Assembly (NCBI GenBank): GCA_022710165.1
Contig: JAKLHL010000008.1
Span: 1-18,086 of the forward strand
Direction: 5' to 3'
Source of the DNA: Bdellovibrionales bacterium
GTDB lineage: Bacteria; Bdellovibrionota; JAFGOL01
DNA length: 18,086 nucleotides
A model generated the notes under the pieces. That model was not told where the DNA came from. It did not search any database and saw only the letters and a list, made by a program, of their open reading frames with translations. This document shows positions 7,413 to 13,702 of this stretch, one piece after another. Position 1 is the stretch's first letter. Each line of letters begins with the position of its first letter. Position numbers and translations under genes: made by a program.

Positions 7413-8006
7413 TTATGACTTCCTTCCACCTTTTAGCTCCTCAAGCACCAGCTTTGTTATGCTCTTTAGCACGTCGTAAACACCTGTGCCGTTAGTAGCA
7501 ACGGTCTCGAACTCAGGAGCGGAATATGGATTAAGCTCTTTTGATATCTCTTCAACAGGGACTACTCCAACCGCATCCCTTTTGTTATATGCGAACACCA
7601 AAGGTATGCTTTCTATGCTGTAGCCGTAATCCTCTATATATTCAGAAAGCTTTGCCAGCGACTTTTTATTGGCTTCCATTCTTTCACGCTGTGAATCAGC
7701 CACGAACACTATACCGTCTACACCTTTAAGTATGAGCTTTCTGCTGGACTCATAAGGTATCTGGCCCGGCACAGTATAAAGATGGAACCTGGACCTGAAC
7801 CCGTTTATATCTCCCATCTCCATAGGCAGGAAATCAAAGAACAGCGTCCTTGAATTATCATCACTAACAGCTATAAGCTTTCCCCTAGAAGCAGGGTCGG
7901 ACGTTTCATATATGTGTTTAAGGTTCGCCGTCTTCCCGCTAAGGCCAGGCCCGTAATAGACTATCTTGCAGTTTATCTCTTTTGATGAATAGTTTATAAA
8001 CGACAT
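7413..8006 (-). CDS. mglA: MglA-type small Ras-like GTPase (cell polarity)
   Basis: The protein has 197 residues, as is usual for MglA. The P-loop is GPGLSGKT (19-26), the switch II region is TVPGQ with Gln82, and the base-recognition motif is NKRD (141-144). The TVPGQ form and the length fit the bacterial MglA group rather than Era/Obg GTPases. MglA cycles between GTP and GDP at the cell poles and directs polarity and motility machinery in Myxococcus and relatives. The start overlaps mglB by 13 bp, so the GTPase and its roadblock regulator are translationally coupled. In a non-gliding cell it may serve another polarity function. Confidence 0.9.
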   Translation of the reverse strand: MSFINYSSKEINCKIVYYGPGLSGKTANLKHIYETSDPASRGKLIAVSDDNSRTLFFDFLPMEMGDINGFRSRFHLYTVPGQIPYESSRKLILKGVDGIVFVADSQRERMEANKKSLAKLSEYIEDYGYSIESIPLVFAYNKRDAVGVVPVEEISKELNPYSAPEFETVATNGTGVYDVLKSITKLVLEELKGGRKS

Positions 8007-8398
8007 GATCCTCTTCCTGCGCTCATAGTGTTAAATAGCTCCCTCATCTTTGAGGCTGTTTTATCAAGGTTCTCTTTTATCCTGAATATGTCCACTGTCT
8101 TAGGGAATAGCATTACCATAAAAACGCTCTTAGAAACAGAGTATATGGCAAAACGCCCTCTAGTGCCTTCACTGAACAGGCAGATCTCGTCATCATTGAT
8201 GCCGTTAAGGAACGTATAAAGCTCTCTTGATCTTGCGCAGATCAAAGAAACCGATTCTGCTATCATCGGAAGGTCCACATCACCACACTCGCCCAGCATA
8301 TTGCCGCCTGCATCAACAAGCGCAAAGCCCACAGCGTTCGTGGAAGTATAGGTGTTCTCCATAAGGAACTTTATGCTCTCAAAGGTCTTGTCTAGCAT
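7994..8398 (-). CDS. MglB-like roadblock/LC7 domain protein
   Basis: From the ATG at 8398 the protein has 134 residues, a single roadblock/LC7 domain. It contains VGFALVDAGGNMLGECGDVDL (split here as VGFALVDAGG and NMLGECGDVDL), the ISEGTRGRF-like central strand (FSEGTRGRFAIYSV), and a hydrophobic strand VFMVMLFP. Roadblock proteins of this type are GTPase-activating or nucleotide-switch partners of MglA. The gene lies directly before mglA with a 13-bp overlap and begins 7 nt inside the end of recR. The longer frame starting at 8431 adds 11 residues inside recR; AGGA about 8 nt before 8398 favours the shorter start. The identification as MglB rests on domain plus neighbour. Confidence 0.8.
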   Translation of the reverse strand: MLDKTFESIKFLMENTYTSTNAVGFALVDAGGNMLGECGDVDLPMIAESVSLICARSRELYTFLNGINDDEICLFSEGTRGRFAIYSVSKSVFMVMLFPKTVDIFRIKENLDKTASKMRELFNTMSAGRGSCRL

Positions 8399-8994
8399 GA
8401 TATATCCTGCCTTTCTTCTATCGCCCTGCAAAGTGTTGTGTCATCAACATAATCTATGCTTGCCCCTGCAGGAACACCCCTGGCAAGTCTTGAGACCCTT
8501 ATTTTTAAGTCGGTGATGGACTTTGCTATGTACATGGTCGTAGCATCACCCTCTATACTTGGGTTAAGCGCTATAACCAGTTCGCCTACATTACCGCTCC
8601 TTACCTTGTCAAAAAGTTCAGCTAATTTTATATCAGATGGACCTATACCGTCTAAAGGAGCAATAACGCCATGTAGCACATGATAAGATCCCCTAAAGCC
8701 GCCTCTTTCTATGACGAAGATGTCCTGAGGCCTTTCAACCACGCAAAGTGAACGCTTATCCCTTGAGTCATCCGAACAGATCCTGCATTCATCGTCGACA
8801 GAATAGCCAAAGCAGGTCCTGCATATCTTTATCCTGTCCTTTACCTGTTTTACAGCATCACTAAAACCTTCAGCGTCCAGATCGCGTGAATCAGCTATAT
8901 GGAAAGCTATCCTGTAAGCGGTCTTTATGCCAAGACCCGGAAGCCTGCTCAACTCTCTCGCAAGTTTTTCTATAGGTTCAGGAATGTAAGACAT
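8392..8994 (-). CDS. recR: Recombination mediator RecR
   Basis: The protein has 200 residues, the standard RecR length. An N-terminal helix-hairpin-helix (LSRLPGLGIKTAYRIAF) leads to a zinc finger with Cys58, Cys61, Cys70 and Cys73. The Toprim domain follows (SLCVVERPQDIFVIE to the GDATTMYIA segment), and the conserved tail has DYVDDTTLCRAIEER. RecR acts with RecO and RecF to load RecA at gaps. It follows dnaX after 15 nt. In many bacteria ybaB/ebfC lies between dnaX and recR, but here it does not. Confidence 0.96.
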   Translation of the reverse strand: MSYIPEPIEKLARELSRLPGLGIKTAYRIAFHIADSRDLDAEGFSDAVKQVKDRIKICRTCFGYSVDDECRICSDDSRDKRSLCVVERPQDIFVIERGGFRGSYHVLHGVIAPLDGIGPSDIKLAELFDKVRSGNVGELVIALNPSIEGDATTMYIAKSITDLKIRVSRLARGVPAGASIDYVDDTTLCRAIEERQDISC

Positions 8995-9009
8995 GCCGTC
9001 TTTATTCTC

Positions 9010-10560
9010 CTAGTATATTTTTACGTTCTTGACCTTTGCGCCCATTACCTGGATAGCGCCTTTTACCGTGTCTTTATCCAGAAGGTCTTTTTTTGTCTTA
9101 AGCTTGGTCTCTACCCTCTGCATAACGGCCGCGTTCCTCATGTCTATTTTATACATTCCACCGTAAAGTTCATATAGAATTTCCTGAATAGTTGACCAGA
9201 CCTTTTGTGTTATGTTGGAAATAAGTTCAGGATGGTCAGAACAGTCCACCACAAAGGTTTTCCCGTCCTCAAGCCCTGAATAGGTGAACTTGTGGAGTAT
9301 TTCCCCCATTTCCTTATCCTTTGAATATACGGCCTTTAGGACACTATTCCACTCAGGCTCTTGTCTGGGTTGAAGTGTTTTTTTTTCAGCCGTTGGCATA
9401 GTGGGTGCACTAGTTATCTTATCTATATTACCAAGTTTGCTTATAAGCTCAGAAACGCTCGCATTGCTCGGTTTTGAGCACATAGAGAGCAATGAAACGT
9501 CGAACATGGTCCATGCATAAGATGACTTAACTGTCTCTTCTGCACATTCATGGGCCATATAGAACCACTGTTCAGCGTCAGCGCTCGTAATGGACTGAGC
9601 GATGTTCTTTAATTCATTTATCTCATGGTCCGGCAGCATATCGCCCAAAAGATCCCCGAGCCCGTTCTTTACGAACAAGAGTTCCTTGAACACATCAACA
9701 AGGTTATCTGCGACTTTCTTGACCTCATATCCGTCGTCAAAAAGCTTTCTGCTAAGTGTAAGTGCCGTCCTTGGGTCGCTAGAAACTATGCTCTTTGCCA
9801 TATCAAAGATCATGGACCTGTCTATAAAGCCAAGTACAGATTTAACTTCTTCTCGTCCAAAGTTCTTGCCTGCGAACGATATCACCTGGTCAAGTATGGA
9901 GAGGGAGTCCCTAAGGCTTCCCCTTGCCTCTCTTGCTATTGCGTACAGCGCTTCTGGAGCGGCAGTAACACCCTCTTTATCCGTTATATCTTTTATAGTC
10001 GCTGTAATTGCATCAACTGTAAGCTTTTTAAAATCAAAGCTCTGGCATCTTGAGACTATGGTCTGTGGTATCTTTGCAGGTTCTGTTGTAGCAAAGATGA
10101 ACACACCGTGCGCAGGAGGCTCTTCCAGCGTCTTAAGAAGCGCATTGAACGCTGACGTTGAGAGCATGTGTACTTCGTCTATGATGTATATCCTGTATTT
10201 CTCGCTTACAGGAGGATACATTATGTTCTCTCTTATTTCTCTTACTGAATCTACGCCGTTATTGGAAGCTCCGTCTATTTCCTGTACGTCTATGGATGCG
10301 GACTTTGATATCTCTATACAGCTCTTGCACTCATTGCATGGCTCTGCATCTTTTGGGTTCTGACAGCAAAGGGCCTTTGCAAGCAGCCTTGCCACAGAGG
10401 TCTTTCCTACACCTCTTGAACCAGAGAACAGATACGCAGAGGCAGTTCTGTTGTTCAAAATAGAGTTCTTTAATGTCTTTATTATGTGGTCTTGACCCTT
10501 AACGTCGCTAAACGTTGCCGGCCTCCACTTTCTGGCTAAGACCTGATATGAATTAAGCAC
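9010..10560 (-). CDS. dnaX: DNA polymerase III subunit gamma/tau DnaX
   Basis: I set the start at the GTG at 10560 (516 residues, beginning with fMet-LNSYQVLARKWRP). It is preceded at 6 nt by GGGGG (10567-10571), and the longer open frame to 10617 is simply read-through of the SRP RNA gene. DnaX is the clamp-loader ATPase. Walker A is GSRGVGKTS (47-55), zinc Cys are near residues 66, 75, 78 and 81, and Walker B is DEVH (128-131). Domains I-III end near residue 365. A C-terminal region of about 130 residues follows, shorter than the tau part of E. coli (643 residues in total). An A9 run sits at codons 391-394, between domain III and this region. The gene lies directly after the SRP RNA and before recR. 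Confidence 0.95.
   Translation of the reverse strand: MLNSYQVLARKWRPATFSDVKGQDHIIKTLKNSILNNRTASAYLFSGSRGVGKTSVARLLAKALCCQNPKDAEPCNECKSCIEISKSASIDVQEIDGASNNGVDSVREIRENIMYPPVSEKYRIYIIDEVHMLSTSAFNALLKTLEEPPAHGVFIFATTEPAKIPQTIVSRCQSFDFKKLTVDAITATIKDITDKEGVTAAPEALYAIAREARGSLRDSLSILDQVISFAGKNFGREEVKSVLGFIDRSMIFDMAKSIVSSDPRTALTLSRKLFDDGYEVKKVADNLVDVFKELLFVKNGLGDLLGDMLPDHEINELKNIAQSITSADAEQWFYMAHECAEETVKSSYAWTMFDVSLLSMCSKPSNASVSELISKLGNIDKITSAPTMPTAEKKTLQPRQEPEWNSVLKAVYSKDKEMGEILHKFTYSGLEDGKTFVVDCSDHPELISNITQKVWSTIQEILYELYGGMYKIDMRNAAVMQRVETKLKTKKDLLDKDTVKGAIQVMGAKVKNVKIY
9378..9386 (-). other. A9 slippery run inside dnaX
   Basis: The coding strand reads G-AAAAAAAAA-C within GAA AAA AAA ACA, in the linker after domain III. 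One extra A brings a TGA at 9355-9353; one A fewer brings a TAA at 9338-9336. Both give a protein of roughly 400 residues ending after domain III, like gamma. An A9 run in dnaX is known to cause transcriptional slippage in Thermus thermophilus. That it works here is inference. Confidence 0.5.
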
Positions 10561-10566
10561 CTTATA

Positions 10567-10571
10567 CCCCC
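10567..10571 (-). promoter_or_regulatory. Ribosome binding site fixing the dnaX GTG start
   Basis: GGGGG on the reverse strand lies 6 nt before the GTG at 10560 and immediately after the SRP RNA. It supports starting dnaX outside the RNA gene. Confidence 0.45.
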
Positions 10572-10584
10572 AAAGATGATCAAC

Positions 10585-10678
10585 TATAGGCGACCGGTGG
10601 TGGCACGCGGAACACACATCTTACCGTTGCTTCTTTTCAGATCTGGCGGGGTTCAAAGGGCTCACGCCGCCGCCTTGC
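10585..10678 (-). ncRNA. ffs: Bacterial small signal recognition particle RNA (4.5S type)
   Basis: The reverse strand carries the domain IV signature of SRP RNA. TGAACCCCGCCAGA leads into a stem TCT/AGA closed by a GAAA loop, then AGCAACGGTAAG and GTGTTCCG..GTGCC. The outer arms (GGCGGCGGCGTG near 10663-10674 and CGCGTGCC..CGGTCGCC near 10589-10611) can pair with small bulges. The ends are estimated from this pairing, to within about 5 nt. The RNA binds Ffh and brings ribosomes making membrane proteins to FtsY. Compared with the common CAGGTCCGGAAGGAAGCAGC core, the stem is changed in a compensating way and the loop is GAAA. Lying just before dnaX is a known position for this gene in several phyla. 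Confidence 0.88.
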
Positions 10679-10686
10679 CAGTCACC

Positions 10687-10702
10687 GATAACAAGGATTA
10701 TC
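10687..10702. repeat. Short inverted repeat upstream of the SRP RNA
   Basis: GATAA and TTATC are perfect 5-bp arms separated by 6 bp, overlapping the proposed -10 box of the SRP RNA promoter. It could be an operator or chance; at this length I cannot decide. Confidence 0.25.
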
Positions 10703-10723
10703 AAACAATGAACTTAGTGTCCA
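10697..10723 (-). promoter_or_regulatory. Possible promoter of the SRP RNA-dnaX unit
   Basis: TGGACA (10723-10718) and GATAAT (10702-10697) on the reverse strand are separated by 15 bp, which is short. The predicted start near 10690 is about 12 nt before the estimated RNA 5' end. The -10 box forms part of the inverted repeat GATAA/TTATC at 10687-10702. Confidence 0.25.
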
Positions 10724-10759
10724 GCTGTATACTAAAGCCCGGACTTATTGAATAGAACG

Positions 10760-11251
10760 TTAAAACTCAATTATTTCGATATCATCTTCGTTAGACTGCC
10801 CCTGGCCCACTATGACAAGGCCTAGTTTTTTGTCCCCTGCACCAAGTATCCTAAGGCCCTCGTCTTCATTGACCGCAACAAAGACCTTTGCCTGTTCCCG
10901 TTCTGCAAGGTAGCTAAGCCCCACCACTGTAACGCCTTTAACAAGGTTCTCAACTGCAGGGGCGTTTGATCTGTCTACGATGTCAACAATTATGCCCGGA
11001 TAAAGCATCTCTACGGGAAGCTCAGATATATCAAAGATCATGCTCACCGCCTTCTTGCCCCTCATGGCCTCTTCAAGCAGGACGGCAGAGTTGCTATCAT
11101 CACTTGGCGAAGGATATGCTTTTATGGCCCTCACAAGCAGTAGTGTCACACACATGGCCCCCACCGCCATTACAGCGACTATCTTCTTACTTCCTAGTAC
11201 TGTTCTTAGCCGCCTCTTCAAGCCGGCCGTATAGCTCATTAAGGGCTTCAT
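10760..11251 (-). CDS. Short RcpC/CpaB-like Flp pilus assembly protein
   Basis: I chose the ATG at 11251 (163 residues) because GGAGG at 11261-11265 precedes it by 9 nt; the longer frame to 11281 lacks such a site. One membrane span lies at about 23-40. The region 66-149 resembles the RcpC/CpaB domain: RGKKAVSMIFDISELPVEML, PGIIVDIVD, LVKGVTVVGL, KVFVAVNEDEGLRILGA and LGLVIVG follow the order seen in CpaB. The usual N-terminal SAF domain is absent, and full CpaB is much longer (about 250-300 residues). CpaB/RcpC is thought to work with the Tad secretin in the periplasm. The gene begins 65 bp inside the end of the TadE-like gene. It is the last gene of the cassette. Confidence 0.65.
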   Translation of the reverse strand: MKPLMSYTAGLKRRLRTVLGSKKIVAVMAVGAMCVTLLLVRAIKAYPSPSDDSNSAVLLEEAMRGKKAVSMIFDISELPVEMLYPGIIVDIVDRSNAPAVENLVKGVTVVGLSYLAEREQAKVFVAVNEDEGLRILGAGDKKLGLVIVGQGQSNEDDIEIIEF

Positions 11252-11510
11252 CTTTTTTATCCTCCAAAGGTTTATCGTCAAATGGTCTTGAAGGTTTTCT
11301 TATCTTTATGCTGTAAGCGTCCTCCATATCTATTGACGAACTTGAGCACTGTACACCATTACCGCATTCGCCTTTAAAAAATACTGAGTGCACGGCATCC
11401 CTCATTTCAGAGTCTATTTTTATCCTTTCATCTATCCTCTTAGAGAACATAACACTGCCGAGTATAAGCGGTACAGCAACTATCATCACGCAGATAAGCT
11501 CAATAAGCAT
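11187..11510 (-). CDS. Small TadE-like membrane protein
   Basis: The protein has 107 residues. Its N-terminus MLIELICVMIVAVPLILGSVMF is a hydrophobic helix with an early Glu, as in TadE/TadF pseudopilins, but it lacks the preceding leader with a Gly cleavage site. The rest is polar, with a Cys pair (GECGNGVQC) and a charged C-terminal helix. It overlaps the TadG-like gene upstream by 11 bp. A purine-rich GGAGGAGAG sequence precedes the ATG. The TadE label is based on the N-terminal helix, size and neighbours only. Confidence 0.5.
   Translation of the reverse strand: MLIELICVMIVAVPLILGSVMFSKRIDERIKIDSEMRDAVHSVFFKGECGNGVQCSSSSIDMEDAYSIKIRKPSRPFDDKPLEDKKDEALNELYGRLEEAAKNSTRK
11261..11265 (-). 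promoter_or_regulatory. Internal ribosome binding site for the CpaB-like gene
   Basis: GGAGG on the reverse strand lies inside the coding region of the TadE-like gene, 9 nt before the ATG at 11251. It explains how a gene overlapping its neighbour by 65 bp is translated. Confidence 0.55.
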
Positions 11511-12132
11511 TTTTCATCTCTCCTCCCCAGCTGCTCTTTGTGGGTGCAAACCAGTTCTCTTTGGTCGACGAATAATCCCTGCTGTACAGACAGCCGTAAG
11601 ACGGCACAGGCCCTGATCTATGCTTTATGCAAGCCGTATCAAAAATGTCCTTGTTGAACTCTATTAGGCCGGGAATGGTCATAAAAAAAAGATCAATAGG
11701 AGGCTGTCTCCTGTAAGTAAGGTAATGTATCCCACACACCATGCCAAGGCCGTTAGTTCTTCTTAGCTTAAGATCAAGTATTGGCGCATACACCTTCAGC
11801 CTCAATAAAAGAAAGTCCTGGTATTTTTGCAGGCCAGAACACACCGCGTCCAGCACCTTAACAAGTCCTGCAAGCTGTGGAGTAAAAACAAGCACAGATG
11901 AAAGCAGGCCTATCCTTTTTAACTGCTTGTTGGCCCAGGAAACCTCATTAACAGTATCTGAATAAAGCCCTATCACAGATAGAACGTGTGCGTCTTTTTT
12001 GTTCTGGTCCTCCATTACCTTGCCCGCGGCTAAATATATGCGGTTTACCTCCAGGACCATGCAAACAACTATAAACAGGACTATACAGCAAACCGCCGTC
12101 ATGCTCCCCTCCCTATTTATAAAATATCTCAT
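11500..12132 (-). CDS. TadG-like (TadE/G family) membrane protein
   Basis: The protein has 210 residues from the ATG at 12132. The N-terminus NREGSMTAVCCIVLFIVVCM followed by VLEVNRIYLAAGK fits the start of the putative Flp pilus-assembly Tad family: charged residues, Gly, hydrophobic helix, then an acidic-Arg segment. The C-terminal part (about 100-210) has four Cys and no recognisable vWA domain, so it is shorter than classical TadG. A second candidate start, the ATG at 12102, has a strong GGAGG at 12108-12112 and would begin 10 nt after the stop of the upstream gene. I keep the longer form because the REG residues match the family, but the shorter form is quite possible. Confidence 0.55.
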   Translation of the reverse strand: MRYFINREGSMTAVCCIVLFIVVCMVLEVNRIYLAAGKVMEDQNKKDAHVLSVIGLYSDTVNEVSWANKQLKRIGLLSSVLVFTPQLAGLVKVLDAVCSGLQKYQDFLLLRLKVYAPILDLKLRRTNGLGMVCGIHYLTYRRQPPIDLFFMTIPGLIEFNKDIFDTACIKHRSGPVPSYGCLYSRDYSSTKENWFAPTKSSWGGEMKNAY

Positions 12133-12436
12133 GACGAAGATCCCCCATCCGAAGCTTCCTTTTGAACTTCAGCTTTGGAGTGAACACTCCCTCTACCTCT
12201 ATAGAATTCAAGGACGGTCTTACCCTTATCTTCTTAAATATTGGCTTGAACTTTGAACTTACTTTTACAGCGTCTTTATAGGCATATTCTTTACCGTAAA
12301 AGACCTTTCCCCTTTCGTAGAAGAACGCAGAAGTGCCAGCCATGAGCTTGTATACAAGATAGATGCAAAACACCAATAGCAGAAAGAACATGGCGGCCAG
12401 TTTTACCGACGATAGAATGATCTCAAACAACGCCAT
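12113..12436 (-). CDS. Single-span protein of the Tad-like cassette, family unknown
   Basis: The protein has 107 residues. A membrane helix (about 11-32) is followed by a basic domain rich in Lys, Phe and Tyr, with short beta-like segments (SIEVEGVFTPKLKFKRKLRM). Its start overlaps the stop of the Flp pilin gene by one base (TGATG), which strongly suggests coupled translation. Size, topology and position resemble TadE/TadF minor pseudopilins, but the sequence gives no clear match. I leave the function open. Confidence 0.55.
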   Translation of the reverse strand: MALFEIILSSVKLAAMFFLLLVFCIYLVYKLMAGTSAFFYERGKVFYGKEYAYKDAVKVSSKFKPIFKKIRVRPSLNSIEVEGVFTPKLKFKRKLRMGDLRHEIFYK

Positions 12437-12681
12437 CAGTTAGAGGCCTTCTTGTTAGAGTTCTTATTAAAATCAGCCATGCCTCTTCTTGTCACATATT
12501 TTTCTTCAAGAGTAGGAAGGTCTTTCCCAACGTTACTCCCTCTTTCTTGAAGGCTGGAAGTTATCTCTGCAAGTTTAACCCTCACGGTCTGGCCTAACAA
12601 CTCAGTGATACCTATAGCCGCTATGGCAAGCAGTGCGACCAGTATTATGTACTCTATCATCCCTTGTCCTTTTCTATTCAT
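12436..12681 (-). CDS. Flp-type class IVb pilin
   Basis: I start at the ATG at 12681 (81 residues) since GGAGG (12687-12691) sits 5 nt upstream; the ATG at 12693 would overlap that site. The N-terminus is MNRKG, then QGMIEYIILVALLAIAAIGI. Cleavage after Gly5 would leave Glu at position 5 of the mature pilin followed by a hydrophobic helix and Tyr, the hallmark of Flp/Tad pilins. The C-terminal tail is about 50 residues, polar, longer than in many Flp pilins. It is the first gene of the cassette. I found no convincing promoter in the 100 bp upstream. Its cleavage would need a prepilin peptidase encoded elsewhere. Confidence 0.75.
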   Translation of the reverse strand: MNRKGQGMIEYIILVALLAIAAIGITELLGQTVRVKLAEITSSLQERGSNVGKDLPTLEEKYVTRRGMADFNKNSNKKASN

Positions 12682-12686
12682 AAGCA

Positions 12687-12691
12687 CCTCC
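12687..12691 (-). promoter_or_regulatory. Ribosome binding site fixing the pilin start
   Basis: GGAGG on the reverse strand is 5 nt before the ATG at 12681 and directly follows the upstream ATG at 12693, ruling that one out as the likely start. Confidence 0.55.
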
Positions 12692-12796
12692 ATTTTTTAA
12701 AAAGTAAGGTGCAAAGAACAGGCTAAGCCCTGGACCACAGAATAAGGTCCTGAGATGTCCAAGAAACGATACTAATTGTCAGATAATGGATAGAGG

Positions 12797-13156
12797 CTAA
12801 AGAAGATCGTTGGTGGCTCTGGTGAATTCGCAGACGCCTGATTCACATTTTGCAGTACCTTGATCGCAGGCAGGCATAGCGCCTATTGCAGTGCAGGCAA
12901 CATTATCGCACTCAAAAAGGGCCTGAAACTCAACAGCGTCATTTATGTTGACCGCTATTGATTCACCGCCGTTCGCACAGTCACAGCATCCGTTCTGAGC
13001 ATATATGCAGTCGCTATCATCGTTACAGTTCCTGTATGAAAGTGTCTCTTCCCTTGATAATTTACCGGCATCAATACCAGAAACACCGTCTATGGTGCCG
13101 CCGGCACAACCGCATAAGACAAAACATAAGCTGATGATTTTTTTGTTAATGATCAT
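12797..13156 (-). CDS. Cys-rich lipoprotein of unknown function
   Basis: The protein has 119 residues. A lipoprotein signal ends in VLCGC, so Cys17 is the probable lipid site. After a short linker there is a compact Cys-rich domain with ten Cys. Its motifs run CNDDSDC, NGCCDCANGG, FECDNVAC, MPACDQGTAKC and ESGVCEF. The spacing CxxDxDC..GCC..C..GG..AVN looks like a small disulphide-rich domain seen in deltaproteobacterial secreted proteins; that comparison is from memory. Its ATG overlaps the stop of the FMN reductase gene (ATGA), so both are one transcript. The function is unknown; the link to a flavin oxidoreductase is only positional. Confidence 0.65.
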   Translation of the reverse strand: MIINKKIISLCFVLCGCAGGTIDGVSGIDAGKLSREETLSYRNCNDDSDCIYAQNGCCDCANGGESIAVNINDAVEFQALFECDNVACTAIGAMPACDQGTAKCESGVCEFTRATNDLL

Positions 13157-13692
13157 TTTACATATACTATAAAACTAGAAACGAGTTTTTCAAGGTCTTT
13201 GTTAAGCTTTTGGTCCTTCAATTCATCTTTCTCATTAAAAGCCTCGTGAGCCAAAGAAAGAGAGAACATATCTGGATATACATGTGCACCTAGAGCCTCT
13301 AGTGACACTCTCAGCGACCAAAGGCCACGGTTCCCGCCAACCATTGAAGGTGATGCAGACATAAGCAGTATCTGTTTACCCCTAAAAGGCTGTGGTTTGG
13401 TCCTTGATACCCAGTCTACGGCGTTCTTAAGCACACCTGGTACAGAAAAATTATATTCGGGGCTGGAAATTATTATGGCCTCAGCCTCGTCCATCTTTTG
13501 TTTTAAAGCCAGTGCATTAGCAGGGATCGCTTTCTCCTCTATATCCTGGCTGTAAAGCGGCATTTCAAAGTCCTTAAGCTCTACATGCTCCACTTTAGCC
13601 CCATTAACTGAAGACATAGTGGATGCAAGCTTAAGAAGCTTCCTGTTAAGAGAGTCTTTCCTTAAAGAAGGGCATATAGTTAGTATTTTCAT
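13153..13692 (-). CDS. NADPH-dependent FMN reductase family protein
   Basis: The protein has 179 residues of the flavodoxin-like NADPH-dependent FMN reductase family (ChrR/ArsH/YieF type). The phosphate-binding loop near the N-terminus is CPSLRKDSLNRK (7-18). The signature is SSPEYNFSVPGVLKNAVDWV (about 76-95), followed by the GKQILLMSASPS segment. Members reduce FMN, quinones or metals with NAD(P)H in the cytoplasm; the substrate here cannot be told. The ATG starts just 10 nt after the 3' end of the tRNA-Asp gene and has no SD, so the mRNA may be made by processing of a tRNA-mRNA transcript. Confidence 0.85.
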   Translation of the reverse strand: MKILTICPSLRKDSLNRKLLKLASTMSSVNGAKVEHVELKDFEMPLYSQDIEEKAIPANALALKQKMDEAEAIIISSPEYNFSVPGVLKNAVDWVSRTKPQPFRGKQILLMSASPSMVGGNRGLWSLRVSLEALGAHVYPDMFSLSLAHEAFNEKDELKDQKLNKDLEKLVSSFIVYVK

Positions 13693-13702
13693 ATATTTTA
13701 AT

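Noticed and set aside
9602..10363. Plus-strand open frame of 253 codons opposite dnaX
   Set aside because: It is Ser/Leu/Thr-rich with no motif and lies wholly opposite conserved DnaX domains; it is a shadow of the real gene.
10618..10759. A small protein gene between the CpaB-like gene and dnaX
   Set aside because: No frame with a good start exists; the stretch is explained by the SRP RNA and its upstream region.
12694..12796. A sigma54-type promoter before the pilin gene (TGGTCC..TTAGC)
   Set aside because: The GG-to-GC spacing is one base too long and the -12 element lacks TTGC. A small GGACC/GGTCC hairpin is present there but has no T run. I call no site in this gap.
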